Below the pieces are notes generated by a model. It was not told where the DNA came from and did not search any database. It worked only from the letters and a program-made list of their open reading frames with translations. Source: Hydractinia symbiolongicarpus (Eukaryota > Cnidaria > Hydrozoa > Anthoathecata > Hydractiniidae). Taken from it: a stretch of 64,000 bases of DNA. Location of the stretch: contig NC_079877.1 in NCBI RefSeq assembly GCF_029227915.1, positions 31,213,851-31,277,850 of the forward strand. Reading direction: 5' to 3'. The position numbers were made by a program, and so were the translations under genes. Shown here piece after piece: positions 1 to 12,910 of this stretch; position 1 is the first letter of the stretch; each line of letters begins with the position of its first letter.

Positions 1-3000
1 CCAGCAATCATGTCACATTAAGAAGAATGTTATTTCTTGGAGTCCAATAGGCTCATTTATCACATTTATAAGGTCACAGCCCAGAATCAGTTTAATTAAT
101 TCCCACAGTCAATCGTTTCACTGTTAAAAGCAATACAACTTAGTAATGTCGGAAGAAAATCACTAAATATATGTTAGTGCGAATATGTGACGCAACCGTT
201 GCAACTCAAACGGATTGACACCGTTAGAAAGTCAATGAAATGTAGTTTTTAAAACTGTCTCTATTTCTTCAGCGCGAACTAACGGCTAGGATTCGTCTCA
301 CAGTAAAAAATGACTTATTTATCTTAATTTTTTAATAAAGCGCTACCACAGCGCCCAGTGTAATCGCTGAGTTCCAGCAATCATGTCAAGTTAAGGAGAA
401 TGTAATTCCTTGGAAAACAATTGGCTCATTTTTCACATTTATAAGGTTACAGTCCAGAATCAGTTCAATTAACTCCCTCAGTCAATCGTTTCACTGTTAA
501 AAGAAATACAACTTAGTAATATCGGAAGAAAATCACTAAATACATGTTGGTACGAATATGTGACGCAACCGTTGTAACTCAAACGGATTGACACCGTTAG
601 AAAGTCAATGAAATGTAGTTTTTGAAACTGTCTCTATTTCTTCAGCGCGAACTAACGACTAGGATTCGCACCACAGTAAAAAGTGACTTATTTATCTTAA
701 TTTTTTATTAAAGCGCTACCACAGCGCCCAGTGTAATCGCTGAGTTCCAGCAATCATGTCAAATTAAGAAGAATGTTATTCCTTGGAGAACAATTGCCTC
801 ATTTTTCACATTTATAAGGTCACAGTCCAGAATCAGTTTAATTAATTCCCACAGTCAATCGTTTCACTGTTAAAAGCAATACAACTTAGTAATGTCGGAA
901 GAAAATTACTAAATACATGTTAGTGCAAATATGTGACGCAACCGTTGTAACTCAAACGGATTTACGCCGATAGAAATTCAATGAAATGTAGTCTTTGGAA
1001 CTGTTCCTAATTATTCAGCGCGTGCTAACAGCCAGGATTGGTCCCACCGTGAGAAAAGTCTTTTTTATGTAAATTTTTAAATAAAGCGCTACCACAGAGC
1101 CTAATGTAATCGCTGAATTCCAGAAATCATGTTAAATTAAGAAGAATGCTATTCCTTGGAGACCAATTGGCTCATTTATCACATTTATAAGGTCACAGTC
1201 CAGAATCAGTTCAATTAAGTCCAACAGTCAATCGTTTCACTGTTAAAAGCGATACAACTTAGTAATATCGGAAAAAAATCACTAAATACATGTTGGTACG
1301 AATATATGACGCAACTGTTGTAACTCAAACGGATTGACACCGTTAGAAAGTCATTGAAATGTAGTTTTTAAAACTGTCTCTATTTCTTCAGCGCGCGATA
1401 ACGGCCAGGATTGGTCCCACAGCAAGAGAAGACTTATTTATCTACATTTTTAGGTAGAGCGCTGCCACAGAGCCTAGTGAAATCGCTGAAATCCAGCAAT
1501 CATGTCATATTAAGAAGAATGTTATTCCTTGGAGTCCAGTAGGCTCATTTATCACATTTATAAGGTCACAGCCCAGAATCAGTTTAATTAATTCCCACAG
1601 TCAATCGTTTCACTGTTAAAAGCAATACAACTTAGTAATGTCGGAAGAAAATCCCTAAATATATGTTAGTGCGAATATGTGACGCAACCGTTGCAACTCA
1701 AACGGATTGACACCGTTAGAAAGTCAATGAAATGTAGTTTTTGAAACTGTCTCTTTTTTTTCAGCGCGAACTAACGACTACGATTCGTCTCACAGTAAAA
1801 AATGACTTATTTATCTTAATTTTTTAATAAAACGCTACCACAGCGCCCAGTGTAATCGCTGAGTTCCACCAATCATGTCAAGTTAAGGAGAATGTAATTC
1901 CTTGGAGAACAATTGGCTCATTTTTCACATTTATAAGGTTACAGTCCAGAATCAGTTCAATTAACTCCCTCAGTAAATCGTTTCACTGTTAAAATAAAAT
2001 ACAACTTAGTAATATCGGAAGAAAATCACTAAATACATGTTGGTACGAATATGTGACGCAACCGTTGTAACTCAAACGGATTGACACCGTTAGAAAGTCA
2101 ATGAAATGTAGTTTTTGAAACCGTCTCTATTTCTTCAGCGCGAACTAACGACTAGGATTCGCACCACAGTAAAAAATCACTTATTTATCTTAATTTTTTA
2201 TTAAAGCGCTACCACAGAGCCTAATGTAATCGCTGAATTCCAGCAATCATGTCAAATTAAGAAGAATGCTATTCCTTGGAGTCCAATTGGCTCATTTATC
2301 ACATTTATAAGGTCACATTTTAGAATCAGATCAATTAATTCCCACAGTCAATCGTTTCACTGTTAAAAGCAATACAACTTAGTAATATCGGAAGAAAATC
2401 ACTAAATACATGTGGGGACGAATATGTGACGCACCCGTTGTGACTCAAACGGATTGACACCGTTAGAAAGTCATTGAAATGTAGTTTTTGAAACTGTCTC
2501 TATTTCTTCAGCGCGCGATAACGGCCAGGATTGGTCCCACAGCAAGAGAAGACTTATTTATCTACATTTTTAGGTAGAGCGCTACCACAGAGCCTAGTGA
2601 AATCACTGAAATCCAGCAATCATGTCATATTAAGAAGAATGTTATTCCTTGGAGTCCAGTAGGCTCATTTATCACATTTATAAGGTCACAGCCCAGAATC
2701 AGTTTAATTAATTCCCACAGTCAATCGTTTCACTGTTAAAAGCAATACAACTTAGTAATGTCGGAAGAAAATCACTAAATATATGTTAGTGCGAATATGT
2801 GACGCAACCGTTGCAACTCAAACGGATTGACACCGTTAGAAAGTCAATGAAATGTAGTTTTTGAAACTGTCTCTTTTTTTTCAGCGCGAACTAACGACTA
2901 GGATTCGTCTCACAGTAAAAAATGACTTATTTATCTTAATTTTTTAATAAAGCGCTACCACAGCGCCCAGTGTAATCGCTGAGTTCCACCAATCATGTCA

Positions 3001-5450
3001 AGTTAAGGAGAATGTAATTCCTTGGAGAACAATTGGCTCATTTTTCACATTTATAAGATTACAGTCCAGAATCAGTTCAATTAACTCCCTCAGTCAATCG
3101 TTTCACTGTTAAAAGAAATACAACTTAGTAATATCGGAAGAAAATCACTAAATACATGTTGGTACGAATATGTGACGCAACCGTTGTAACTCAAACGGAT
3201 TGACACCGTTAGAAAGTCAATGAAATGTAGTTTTTGAAACCGTCTCTATTTCTTCAGCGCGAACTAACGACTAGGATTCGCACCACAGTCAAAAATCACT
3301 TATTTATCTTAATTTTTTATTAAAGCGCTACCGCAGCGCCCAGTGTAATCGCTGAGTTCCAGCAATCATGTCAAATTAAGAAGAATGTTATTCCTTGGAG
3401 AACAATTGGCTCATTTTTCACATTTATAAGGTCACAGTCCAGAATCAGTTTAATTAATTCCCACAGTCAATCGTTTCACTGTTAAAAGCAATACAACTTA
3501 GTAATGTCGGAAGAAAATCACTAAATATATGTTAGTGCGAATATGTGACGCAACCGTTGCAACTCAAACGGATTGACACCGTTAGAAAGTCAATGAAATG
3601 TAGTTTTTGAAACTGTCTCTATTTCGTCAGCGCAAACTAACGACTAGGATTCGCCCCACAGTAAAAAAATGACTTATTTATCTTAATTTTTTAATAAGGC
3701 GCTACCACAGCGCCCAGTGTAATCGTTGAATTCCAGCAATCATGTTAAATTAAGAAGAATGTTATTCCTTGGAGACCAATTGTCTCATTTATCACATTTA
3801 TGAGGTCAAAGTCCAATATCAGTTCAATTAAGTCCCATATTCAAGCGTTTCACTGTTAAAAGCAGTGCAACCTAGTAGTATCCGAATACTATCGCTAAAT
3901 ACATGTTGGTATGAATATGTGACGCAGCTGTTGTAACTCAAACAGATTTATACCGCTAGAAAGTCAATGACATGTAGTCTTTGAAGCTGTTCCTATATAT
4001 TCAGCGCATGCTAACGGCCAGGATTGGTCCCACAGCAAAAAACACTTGCTTATCTAAATTTTTAAATGAAATGCTCCCACAGAGCCTAGTGTACTCGTTG
4101 AATTCCAGCAATCATGTCGAATTAAGAAGAATGTTATTCCCTGGAGTCCAATTGGCACATTTATTACATTTTAAGTTCAAAGACCAGAATCAGGTCAATT
4201 AAGACCCACATTCAATCGTTTCACTCTTAAAAGCGATACAACTTAGTAACATCGGAAAAAAATCACTAAATACATGTTGGTACGAATATATGACGCAACC
4301 GTTGTAACTTAAACGGATTGACACCGTTAGAAAGTCATTGAAATGTAGTTTTTAAAACTGTCTCTATTTCTTCAGCGCGCGATAACGGCCAGGATTGGTC
4401 CAACAGTAAGAGAAGACTTATTTATCTACAATTTTAGGTAAAGCGCTACCACAGAGCCTAGTGTAATCGCTGAAATCCAGCAATCATGTCATATTAAGAA
4501 GAATGTTATTCCTTGGAGTCCAATAGGCTCATTTATCACATTTATAAGGTCACAGTCCAGAATCAGTTTAATTAATTCCCACAGTCAATCGTTTCACTGT
4601 TAAAAGCAATACAACTTAGTAATGTCGGAAGAAAATCACTAAATATATGTTAGTGCGAATATGTGACGCAACCGTTGCAACTCAAACGGATTGACACCGT
4701 TAGAAAGTCAATGAAATGTAGTTTTTGAAACAGTCTCTATTTCTTCAGCGCGAACAAACGGCTAGGATTGGTCCGACAGTAAAAAATCACTTATTTATCT
4801 AAATTTTTAAATAAAGCGTTACCACAGGGCCTGGTGTACTCGCTGAATTCCAGCAATCATGTCGAATTAAGAAGAATGTTATTCCTTGGAGTCCAATTGG
4901 CTCATTTATCACATTTATAAGGTCACAGTCCAGAATCAGTTTAATTAAGTCCCACAGTCAATCGTTTCACTGTTAAAAGCGATACAACTTAATAATGTCG
5001 GAAGAAAATCAGTAAATATATGTTGGTGCGAATATGTGACGCAACCGTTGCAACTCAAACGGATTGACACCGTTAGAAAGTCAATAAAATGTAGTTTTTG
5101 AAACTGTCTCCATTTCTTCAGCGCGAACTAACGGCTAGGATTGGTCCGACAGTAAAAAATGACTTATTTATCTAAATTTTTAAATAAAGCGCTACCACAG
5201 GGCCTAGTGTACTCGCTGAATTCCAGCAATCATGTCGAATTAAGAAGAATGTTATTCCTTGGAGTCCAATTGGCTCATTTATCACATTTATAAGGTCACA
5301 GTCCAGAATCAGTTCAATTAAGTCCCACAGTCAATCGTTTTACTGTTAAAAGCGATACAACTTAGTAATATCGGAAAAAAATCACTAAATAAATGTTGGT
5401 ACGAATATATGACGCAACCGTTGTAACTCAAACGGATTGACACCGTTAGA
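1..5450 (+). repeat. Left block of the array, monomers of mixed classes with a 3-monomer HOR
   Basis: Monomers start at 1, 374, 747, 1120, 1493, 1866, 2240, 2613, 2986, 3359, 3733, 4105, 4477, 4850 and 5223. A tandem trimer is visible within it (separate entry). Monomers 1 and 374 resemble 1493 and 1866, four monomers further on, so three- and four-monomer spacings coexist. Monomers 3733 and 4105 are unusually divergent. They carry private changes such as GAGGTCAAAGTCC near 3800 and AAATGCTCCCAC near 4070, and 3733 carries the rare CCGAATACTATCGC block. No gene is present; a 73-codon open frame crossing the 3733/4105 junction is discussed under rejected items. Confidence 0.85.
1120..3358 (+). 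repeat. 3-monomer higher-order repeat, two tandem copies (1120 bp each)
   Basis: Copy 1 covers monomers 1120, 1493 and 1866; copy 2 covers 2240, 2613 and 2986. Shared rare variants at an offset of 1120 bp support this: the CTATTCCTTGG reading near 1149 and 2269; GTCCAGTAGGCTC in the second monomer of each; the register mark changed to CCACCAATCATG at 1866 and 2986; and AGGTAGAGCGCT near 1452 and 2572. Copy 2 differs by scattered changes, for example ACATTTTAGAATCAG near 2316. Copy identity is lower than in the HOR blocks further right, so this looks like an older duplication. Confidence 0.8.
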
Positions 5451-8400
5451 AATTCATTGGAATGTAGTTTTTAAAACTGTCTCTCTTTCTTCAGCGCGCG
5501 ATACCGGCCAGGATTGGTCCCACAGTAAGAGAAGACTTATTTATCTACATTTTTAGGTAAAGCGCTACCACAGAGCCTAGTGTAATCGCTGAAATCCAGC
5601 AATCATGCCATATTACGAAGAATGTTATTCCTTGGAATCCAATAGGCTCATTTATCACATTTATAAGGTCACAGTCCAGAATCAGTTCAATTAACTCCCA
5701 CAGTCAATCGTTTCACTGTTAAAAGCAATACAACTTAGTAATGTCGGAAGAAAATCACTAAATATATGTTGGTGCGAATATGTGACGCAACCGTTGCAAC
5801 TTAAGCGGATTGACACCGTTAGAAAGTCAATGAAATGTAGTTTTTCAAACTGTCTCTATTTCTTCAGCGCGAACTAACGGCTACGATTGGTCCGACAGTA
5901 AAAAATGACTTATTTATCTAAATTTTTAAATAAAGCGCTACCACAGGGCCTAGTGTACTCGCTGAATTCCAGCAATCATGTCGAATTAAGAAGAATGTTA
6001 TTCCTTGGAGTCCAATTGGCTCATTTATCACATTTATAAGGTCACAGTCCAGAATCAGTTCAATTAAGTCCCACAGTCAATCGTTTCACAGTTAAAAGCG
6101 ATACAACTTAGTAATGTCGGAAGAAAATCACTAAATATATGTTGGTGCGAATATGCGACGCAACCGTTGCAACTCAAACGGATTGACACCGTTAGAAAGT
6201 CATTGGAATGTAGTTTTTAAAACTGTCTCTCTTTCTTCAGCGCGAACTAACGGCCAGGATTGGTCCCACAGTAAGAGAAGACTTATTTATCTACATTTTT
6301 AGGTAAAGCGCTACCACAGAGCCTAGTGTAATCGCTGAAATCCAGCAATTATGCTATATTACGAAGAATGGTATTCCTTGGAGTCCAATAGGCTCATTTA
6401 TCACATTTATAAGATCACAGTCCAGAATCAGTTCAATTAACTCCCTCAGTCAATCCTTTCACTGTTAAAAGCAATACAACTTAGTAATATCTGAAGAAAA
6501 TCACTAAATACATGTTGGTACGAATATGTGACGCAACCGTTGTAACTCAAACGCATTGACACCGTTAGAAAGTCAATGAAATGTAGTTTTTGAAACTCTC
6601 TCTATTTCTTCAGCGCGAACAAACGGCTAGGATTGGTCCGACAGTAAAAAATGACTTATTTATCTAAATTTTTAAATAAAGCGCTACCACAGGGCCTAGT
6701 GTACTCGCTGAATTCCAGCAATCATGTCGAATTAAGAAGAATGTTATTCCTTGGAGTCCATTTGGCTCATTTATCACATTTATAAGGTCACAGTCCAGAA
6801 TCAGTTCAATTAAGTCCCACAGTCAATCGTTTCACTGTTAAAAGCGATACAACTTAATAATGTCGGAAGAAAATCACTAAATATATGTTGGTGCGAATAT
6901 GTGACGCAACCGTTGCAACTCAAACGGTATGACACCGTTAGAAGGTCAATGAAATGTAGTTTTTGAAACTGTCTCTATTTCTTCAGCGCGAACAAACGGC
7001 TAGGATTGGTCCGACAGTAAAAAATGACTTATTTATCTAAATTTTTAAATAAAGCGCTACCACAGGGCCTAGTGTACTCGCTGAATTCCAGCAATCATGT
7101 CGAATTAAGAAGAATGTTATTCCTTGGAGTCCATTTGGCTCATTTATCACATTTATAAGGTCACAGTCCAGAATCAGTTCAATTAAGTCCCACAGTCAAT
7201 CGTTTCACTGTTAAAAGCGATACAACTTAATAATGTCGGAAGAAAATCACTAAATATATGTTGGTGCGAATATGTGACGCAACCGTTGCAACTCAAACGG
7301 ATTGACACCGTTAGAAAGTCAATGAAATGTAGTTTTTGAAACTGTCTCTATTTCTTCAGCGCGAACTAACGGCTAGGATTGGTCCGACAGTAAAAAATGA
7401 CTTATTTATCTAAATTTTTAAATAAAGCGCTACCACAGGGCCTAGTGTACTCGCTGAATTCCAACAATCATGTCGAATTAAGAAGAATGTTATTCCTTGG
7501 AGTCCAATTGGCTCATTTATCACATTTATAAGGTCACAGTCCAGAATCAGTTTAATTAAGTCCCACAGTCAATCGTTTCACTGTTAAAAGCGATACAACT
7601 TAATAATGTCGGAAGAAAATCAGTAAATATATGTTGGTGCGAATATGTGACGCTACCGTTGCAACTCAAACGGATTGACACCGTTAGAAAGTCAATGAAA
7701 TGTAGTTTTTGAAACTGTCTCTATTTCTTCAGCGCGAACTAACGGCTAGGATTGGTCCGACAGTAAAAAATGACTTATTTATCTAAATTTTTAAATAAAG
7801 CGCTACCACAGGGCCTAGTGTACTCGCTGAATTCCAGCAATCATGTCGAATTAAGAAGAATGTTATTCCTTGGAGTCCAATTGGCTCATTTATCACATTT
7901 ATAAGGTCACAGTCCAGAATCAGTTCAATTAAGTCCCACAGTCAATCGTTTTACTGTTAAAAGCGATACAACTTAGTAATATCGGAAAAAAATCACTAAA
8001 TAAATGTTGGTACGAATATATGACGCAACCGTTGTAACTCAAACGGATTGACACCGTTAGAAATTCATTGCAATGTAGTTTTTAAAACTGTCTCTCTTTC
8101 TTCAGCGCGCGATACCGGCCAGGATTGGTCCCACAGTAAGAGAAGACTTATTTATCTACATTTTTAGGTAAAGCGCTACCACAGAGCCTAGTGTAATCGC
8201 TGAAATCCAGCAATCATGCCATATTACGAAGAATGTTATTCCTTGGAGTCCAATAGGCTAATTTATCACATTTATAAGGTCACAGTCCAGAATCAGTTCA
8301 ATTAACTCCCACAGTCAATCGTTTCACTGTTAAAAGCAATACAACTTAGTAATGTCGGAAGAAAATCACTAAATATATGTTGGTACGAATATGTGACGCA

Positions 8401-9180
8401 ACCGTTGCAACTTAAACGGATTGACACCGTTAGAAAGTCAATGAAATGTAGTTTTTGAAACTGTCTCTATTTCTTCAGCGCGAACTAACGGCTACGATTG
8501 GTCCGACAGTAAAAAATGACTTATTTATCTAAATTTTTAAATAAAGCGCTACCACAGGGCCTAGTGTACTCGCTGAATTCCAGCAATCATGTCGAATTAA
8601 GAAGAATGTTATTCCTTGGAGTCCAATTGGCTCATTTATCACATTTATAAGGTCACAGTCCAGAATCAGTTCAATTAAGTCCCACAGTCAATCGTTTCAC
8701 TGTTAAAAGCGATACAACTTAGTAATGTCGGAAGAAAATCACTAAATATATGTTGGTGCGAATATGCGACGCAACCGTTGCAACTCAAACGGATTGACAC
8801 CGTTAGAAAGTCATTGGAATGTAGTTTTTAAAACTGTCTCTCTTTCTTCAGCGCGAACTAACGGCCAGGATTGGTCCCACAGTAAGAGAAGACTTAATTA
8901 TCTACATTTTTAGGTAAAGCGCTACCACAGAGCCTAGTGTAATCGCTGAAATCCAGCAATCATGCCATATTACGAAGAATGTTATTCCTTGGAGTCCAAT
9001 AGGCTCATTTATCACATTTATAAGATCACAGTCCAGAATAAGTTCAATTAACTCCCTCAGTCAATCCTTTCACTGTTAAAAGCAATACAACTTAGTAATA
9101 TCTGAAGAAAATCACTAAATACATGTTGGTACGAATATGTGACGCAACCGTTGTAACTCAAACGGATTGACACCGTTAGA
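5451..9180 (+). repeat. 10-monomer higher-order repeat, copy 1 (3730 bp)
   Basis: Monomers here start every 373 bp from 5596 to 8953 with no length change. Matching rare variants lie exactly 3730 bp (10 x 373) downstream: GAAATTCATTGG at 5449 and 9179; GCTATATTACGAAG near 6352 and 10082; CCAACAATCATG at 7461 and 11191; GACGCTACCG near 7649 and 11379. Inside the unit a seven-monomer spacing is also visible (5596 resembles 8207; 5969 resembles 8580), so the 10-mer probably grew from a shorter unit. The left edge is set where the 3730-bp match begins, inside monomer 5223. Confidence 0.88.
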
Positions 9181-9325
9181 AATTCATTGGAATGTAGTTT
9201 TTAAAACTGTCTCTCTTTCTTCAGCGCGCGATACCGGCCAGGATTGGTCCCACAGTAAGAGAAGACTTATTTATCTACATTTTTAGGTAAAGCGCTACCA
9301 CAGAGCCTAGTGTAATCGCTGAAAT
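8953..9325 (+). repeat. Chimeric monomer at the 10-mer junction
   Basis: The first part, up to about 9140, follows the class of 6342 and 12683 (GCCATATTACGAAG, AAGATCACAG, CAATCCTTTC, GGTACGAATATGTG). From about 9165 on it follows the class of 5223 (AACGGATTG, GAAATTCATTGG, GCGATACCGGCC). The switch therefore lies within roughly 25 bp, in the stretch GACGCAACCGTTGTAACTC. The same monomer at the end of copy 2 (12683) does not switch, so this is the recombination joint that created the tandem 10-mer. Confidence 0.8.
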
Positions 9326-12300
9326 CCAGCAATCATGCCATATTACGAAGAATGTTATTCCTTGGAGTCCAGTAGGCTCATTTATCACATTTATAAGGTC
9401 ACAGTCCAGAATCAGTTCAATTAACTCCCACAGTCAATCGTTTCACTGTTAAAAGCAATACAACTTAGTAATGTCGGAAGAAAATCACTAAATATATGTT
9501 GGTGCGAATATGTGACGCAACCGTTGCAACTTAAGCGGATTGACACCGTTAGAAAGTCAATGAAATGTAGTTTTTGAAACTGTCTCTATTTCTTCAGCGC
9601 GAACTAACGGCTACGATTGGTCCGACAGTAAAAAATGAATTATTTATCTAAATTTTTAAATAAAGCGCTACCACAGGGCCTAGTGTACTCGCTGAATTCC
9701 AGCAATCATGTCGAATTAAGAAGAATGTTATTCCTTGGAGTCCAATTGGCTCATTTATCACATTTATAAGGTCACAGTCCAGAATCAGTTCAATTAAGTC
9801 CCACAGTCAATCGTTTCACTGTTAAAAGCGATACAACTTAGTAATGTCGGAAGAAAATCACTAAATATATGTTGGTGCGAATATGCGACGCAACCGTTGC
9901 AACTCAAACGGATTGACACCGTTAGAAAGTCATTGGAATGTAGTTTTTAAAACTGTCTCTCTTTCTTCAGCGCGAACTAACGGCCAGGATTGGTCCCACA
10001 GTAAGAGAAGACTTATTTATCTACATTTTTAGGTAAAGCGCTACCACAGAGCCTAGTGTAATCGCTGAAATCCAGCAATCATGCTATATTACGAAGAATG
10101 GTATTCCTTGGAGTCCAATAGGCTCATTTATCACATTTATAAGATCACAGTCCAGAATCAGTTCAATTAACTCCCTCAGTCAATCCTTTCACTGTTAAAA
10201 GCAATACAACTTAGTAATATCTAAAGAAAATCACTAAATACATGTTGGTACGAATATGTGACGCAACCGGTGTAACTCAAACGCATTGACACCGTTAGAA
10301 AGTCAATGAAATGTAGTTTTTGAAACTCTCTCTATTTCTTCAGCGCGAACAAACGGCTAGGATTGGTCCGACAGTAAAAAATGACTTATTTATCTAAATT
10401 TTTAAATAAAGCGCTACCACAGGGCCTAGTGTACTCGCTGAATTCCAGCAATCATGTCGAATTAAGAAGAATGTTATTCCTTGGAGTCCATTTGGCTCAT
10501 TTATCACATTTATAAGGTCACAGTCCAGAATCAGTTCAATTAAGTCCCACAGTCAATCGTTTCACTGTTAAAAGCGATACAACTTAATAATGTCGGAAGA
10601 AAATCACTAAATATATGTTGGTGCGAATATGTGACGCAACCGTTGCAACTCAAACGGTATGACACCGTTAGAAGGTCAATGAAATGTAGTTTTTGAAACT
10701 GTCTCTATTTCTTCAGCGCGAACAAACGGCTAGGATTGGTCCGACAGTAAAAAATGACTTATTTATCTAAATTTTTAAATAAAGCGCTACCACAGGGCCT
10801 AGTGTACTCGCTGAATTCCAGCAATCATGTTGAATTAAGAAGAATGTTATTCCTTGGAGTCCATTTGGCTCATTTATCACATTTATAAGGTCACAGTCCA
10901 GAATCAGTTCAATTAAGTCCCACAGTCAATCGTTTCACTGTTAAAAGCGATACAACTTAATAATGTCGGAAGAAAATCACTAAATATATGTTGGTGCGAA
11001 TATGTGACGCAACCGTTGCAACTCAAACGGATTGACACCGTTAGAAAGTCAATGAAATGTAGTTTTTGAAACTGTCTCTATTTCTTCAGCGCGAACTAAC
11101 GGCTAGGATTGGTCCGACAGTAAAAAATGACTTATTTATCTAAATTTTTAAATAAAGCGCTACCACAGGGCCTAGTGTACTCGCTGAATTCCAACAATCA
11201 TGTCGAATTAAGAAGAATGTTATTCCTAGGAGTCCAATTGGCTCATTTATCACATTTATAAGGTCACAGTCCAGAATCAGTTTAATTAAGTCCCACAGTC
11301 AATCGTTTCACTGTTAAAAGCGATACAACTTAATAATGTCGGAAGAAAATCAGTAAATATATGTTGGTGCGAATATGTGACGCTACCGTTGCAACTCAAA
11401 CGGATTGACACCGTTAGAAAGTCAATGAAATGTAGTTTTTGAAACTGTCTCTATTTCTTCAGCGCGAACTAACGGCTAGGATTGGTCCGACAGTAAAAAA
11501 TGACTTATTTATCTAAATTTTTAAATAAAGCGCTACCACAGGGCCTAGTGTACTCGCTGAATTCCAGCAATCATGTCGAATTAAGAAGAATGTTATTCCT
11601 TGGAGTCCAATTGGCTCATTTATCACATTTATAAGGTCACAGTCCAGAATCAGTTCAATTAAGTCCCACAGTCAATCGTTTTACTGTTAAAAGCGATACG
11701 ACTTAGTAATATCGGAAAAAAATCACTAAATAAATGTTGGTACGAATATATGACGCAACCGTTGTAACTCAAACGGATTGACACCGTTAGAAATTCATTG
11801 CAATGTAGTTTTTAAAACTGTCTCTCTTTCTTCAGCGCGCGATACCGGCCAGGATTGGTCCCACAGTAAGAGAAGACTTATTTATCTACATTTTTAGGTA
11901 AAGCGCTACCACAGAGCCTAGTGTAATCGCTGAAATCCAGCAATCATGCCATATTACGAAGAATGTTATTCCTTGGAGTCCAATAGGCTAATTTATCACA
12001 TTTATAAGGTCACAGTCCAGAATCAGTTCAATTAACTCCCACAGTCAATCGTTTCACTGTTAAAAGCAATACAACTTAGTAATGTCGGAAGAAAATCACT
12101 AAATATATGTTGGTGCGAATATGTGACGCAACCGTTGCAACTTAAACGGATTGACACCGTTAGAAAGTCAATGAAATGTAGTTTTTGAAACTGTCTCTAT
12201 TTCTTCAGCGCGAACTAACGGCTACGATTGGTCCGACAGTAAAAAATGACTTATTTATCTAAATTTTTAAATAAAGCGCTACCACAGGGCCTAGTGTACT

Positions 12301-12910
12301 CGCTGAATTCCAGCAATCATGTCGAATTAAGAAGAATGTTATTTCTTGGAGTCCAATTGGCTCATTTATCACATTTATAAGGTCACAGTCCAGAATCAGT
12401 TCAATTAAGTCCCACAGTCAATCGTTTCACTGTTAAAAGCGATACAACTTAGTAATGTCCGAAGAAAATCACTAAATATATGTTGGTGCGAATATGCGAC
12501 GCAACCGTTGCAACTCAAACGGATTGACACCGTTAGAAAGTCATTGGAATGTAGTTTTTAAAACTGTCTCTCTTTCTTCAGCGCGAACTAACGGCCAGGA
12601 TTGGTCCCACAGTAAGAGAAGACTTATTTATCTACATTTTTAGGTAAAGCGCTACCACAGAGCCTAGTGTAATCGCTGAAATCCAGCAATCATGCCATAT
12701 TACGAAGAATGTTATTCCTTGGAGTCCAATAGGCTCATTTATCACATTTATAAGATCACAGTCCAGAATAAGTTCAATTAACTCCCTCAGTCAATCCTTT
12801 CACTGTTAAAAGCAATACAACTTAGTAATATCTGAAGAAAATCACTAAATACATGTTGGTACGAATATGTGACGCAACCGTTGTAACTCAAACGCATTGA
12901 CACCGTTAGA
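9181..12910 (+). repeat. 10-monomer higher-order repeat, copy 2 (3730 bp)
   Basis: Second copy of the 10-mer, monomer starts 9326 to 12683 at constant 373-bp spacing. It matches copy 1 base for base over long stretches. I noticed only scattered substitutions, for example ATCTAAAG near 10218 against ATCTGAAG in copy 1, GTTATTCCTAGG near 11220, and GGTACG in copy 1 against GGTGCG here at about 12113. The copy begins inside monomer 8953 at a chimeric junction. It ends at about 12910, where the array continues in the phase of monomer 6342 instead of 5223, so a third full copy does not follow. Confidence 0.87.

Noticed and set aside
3981-4202. 73-codon open reading frame on the plus strand.
   Set aside because: It begins at a TTG, crosses a monomer junction (4105) and exists only because two divergent monomers lack the usual stops. 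Composition equals the surrounding satellite, and no domain or signal is visible.
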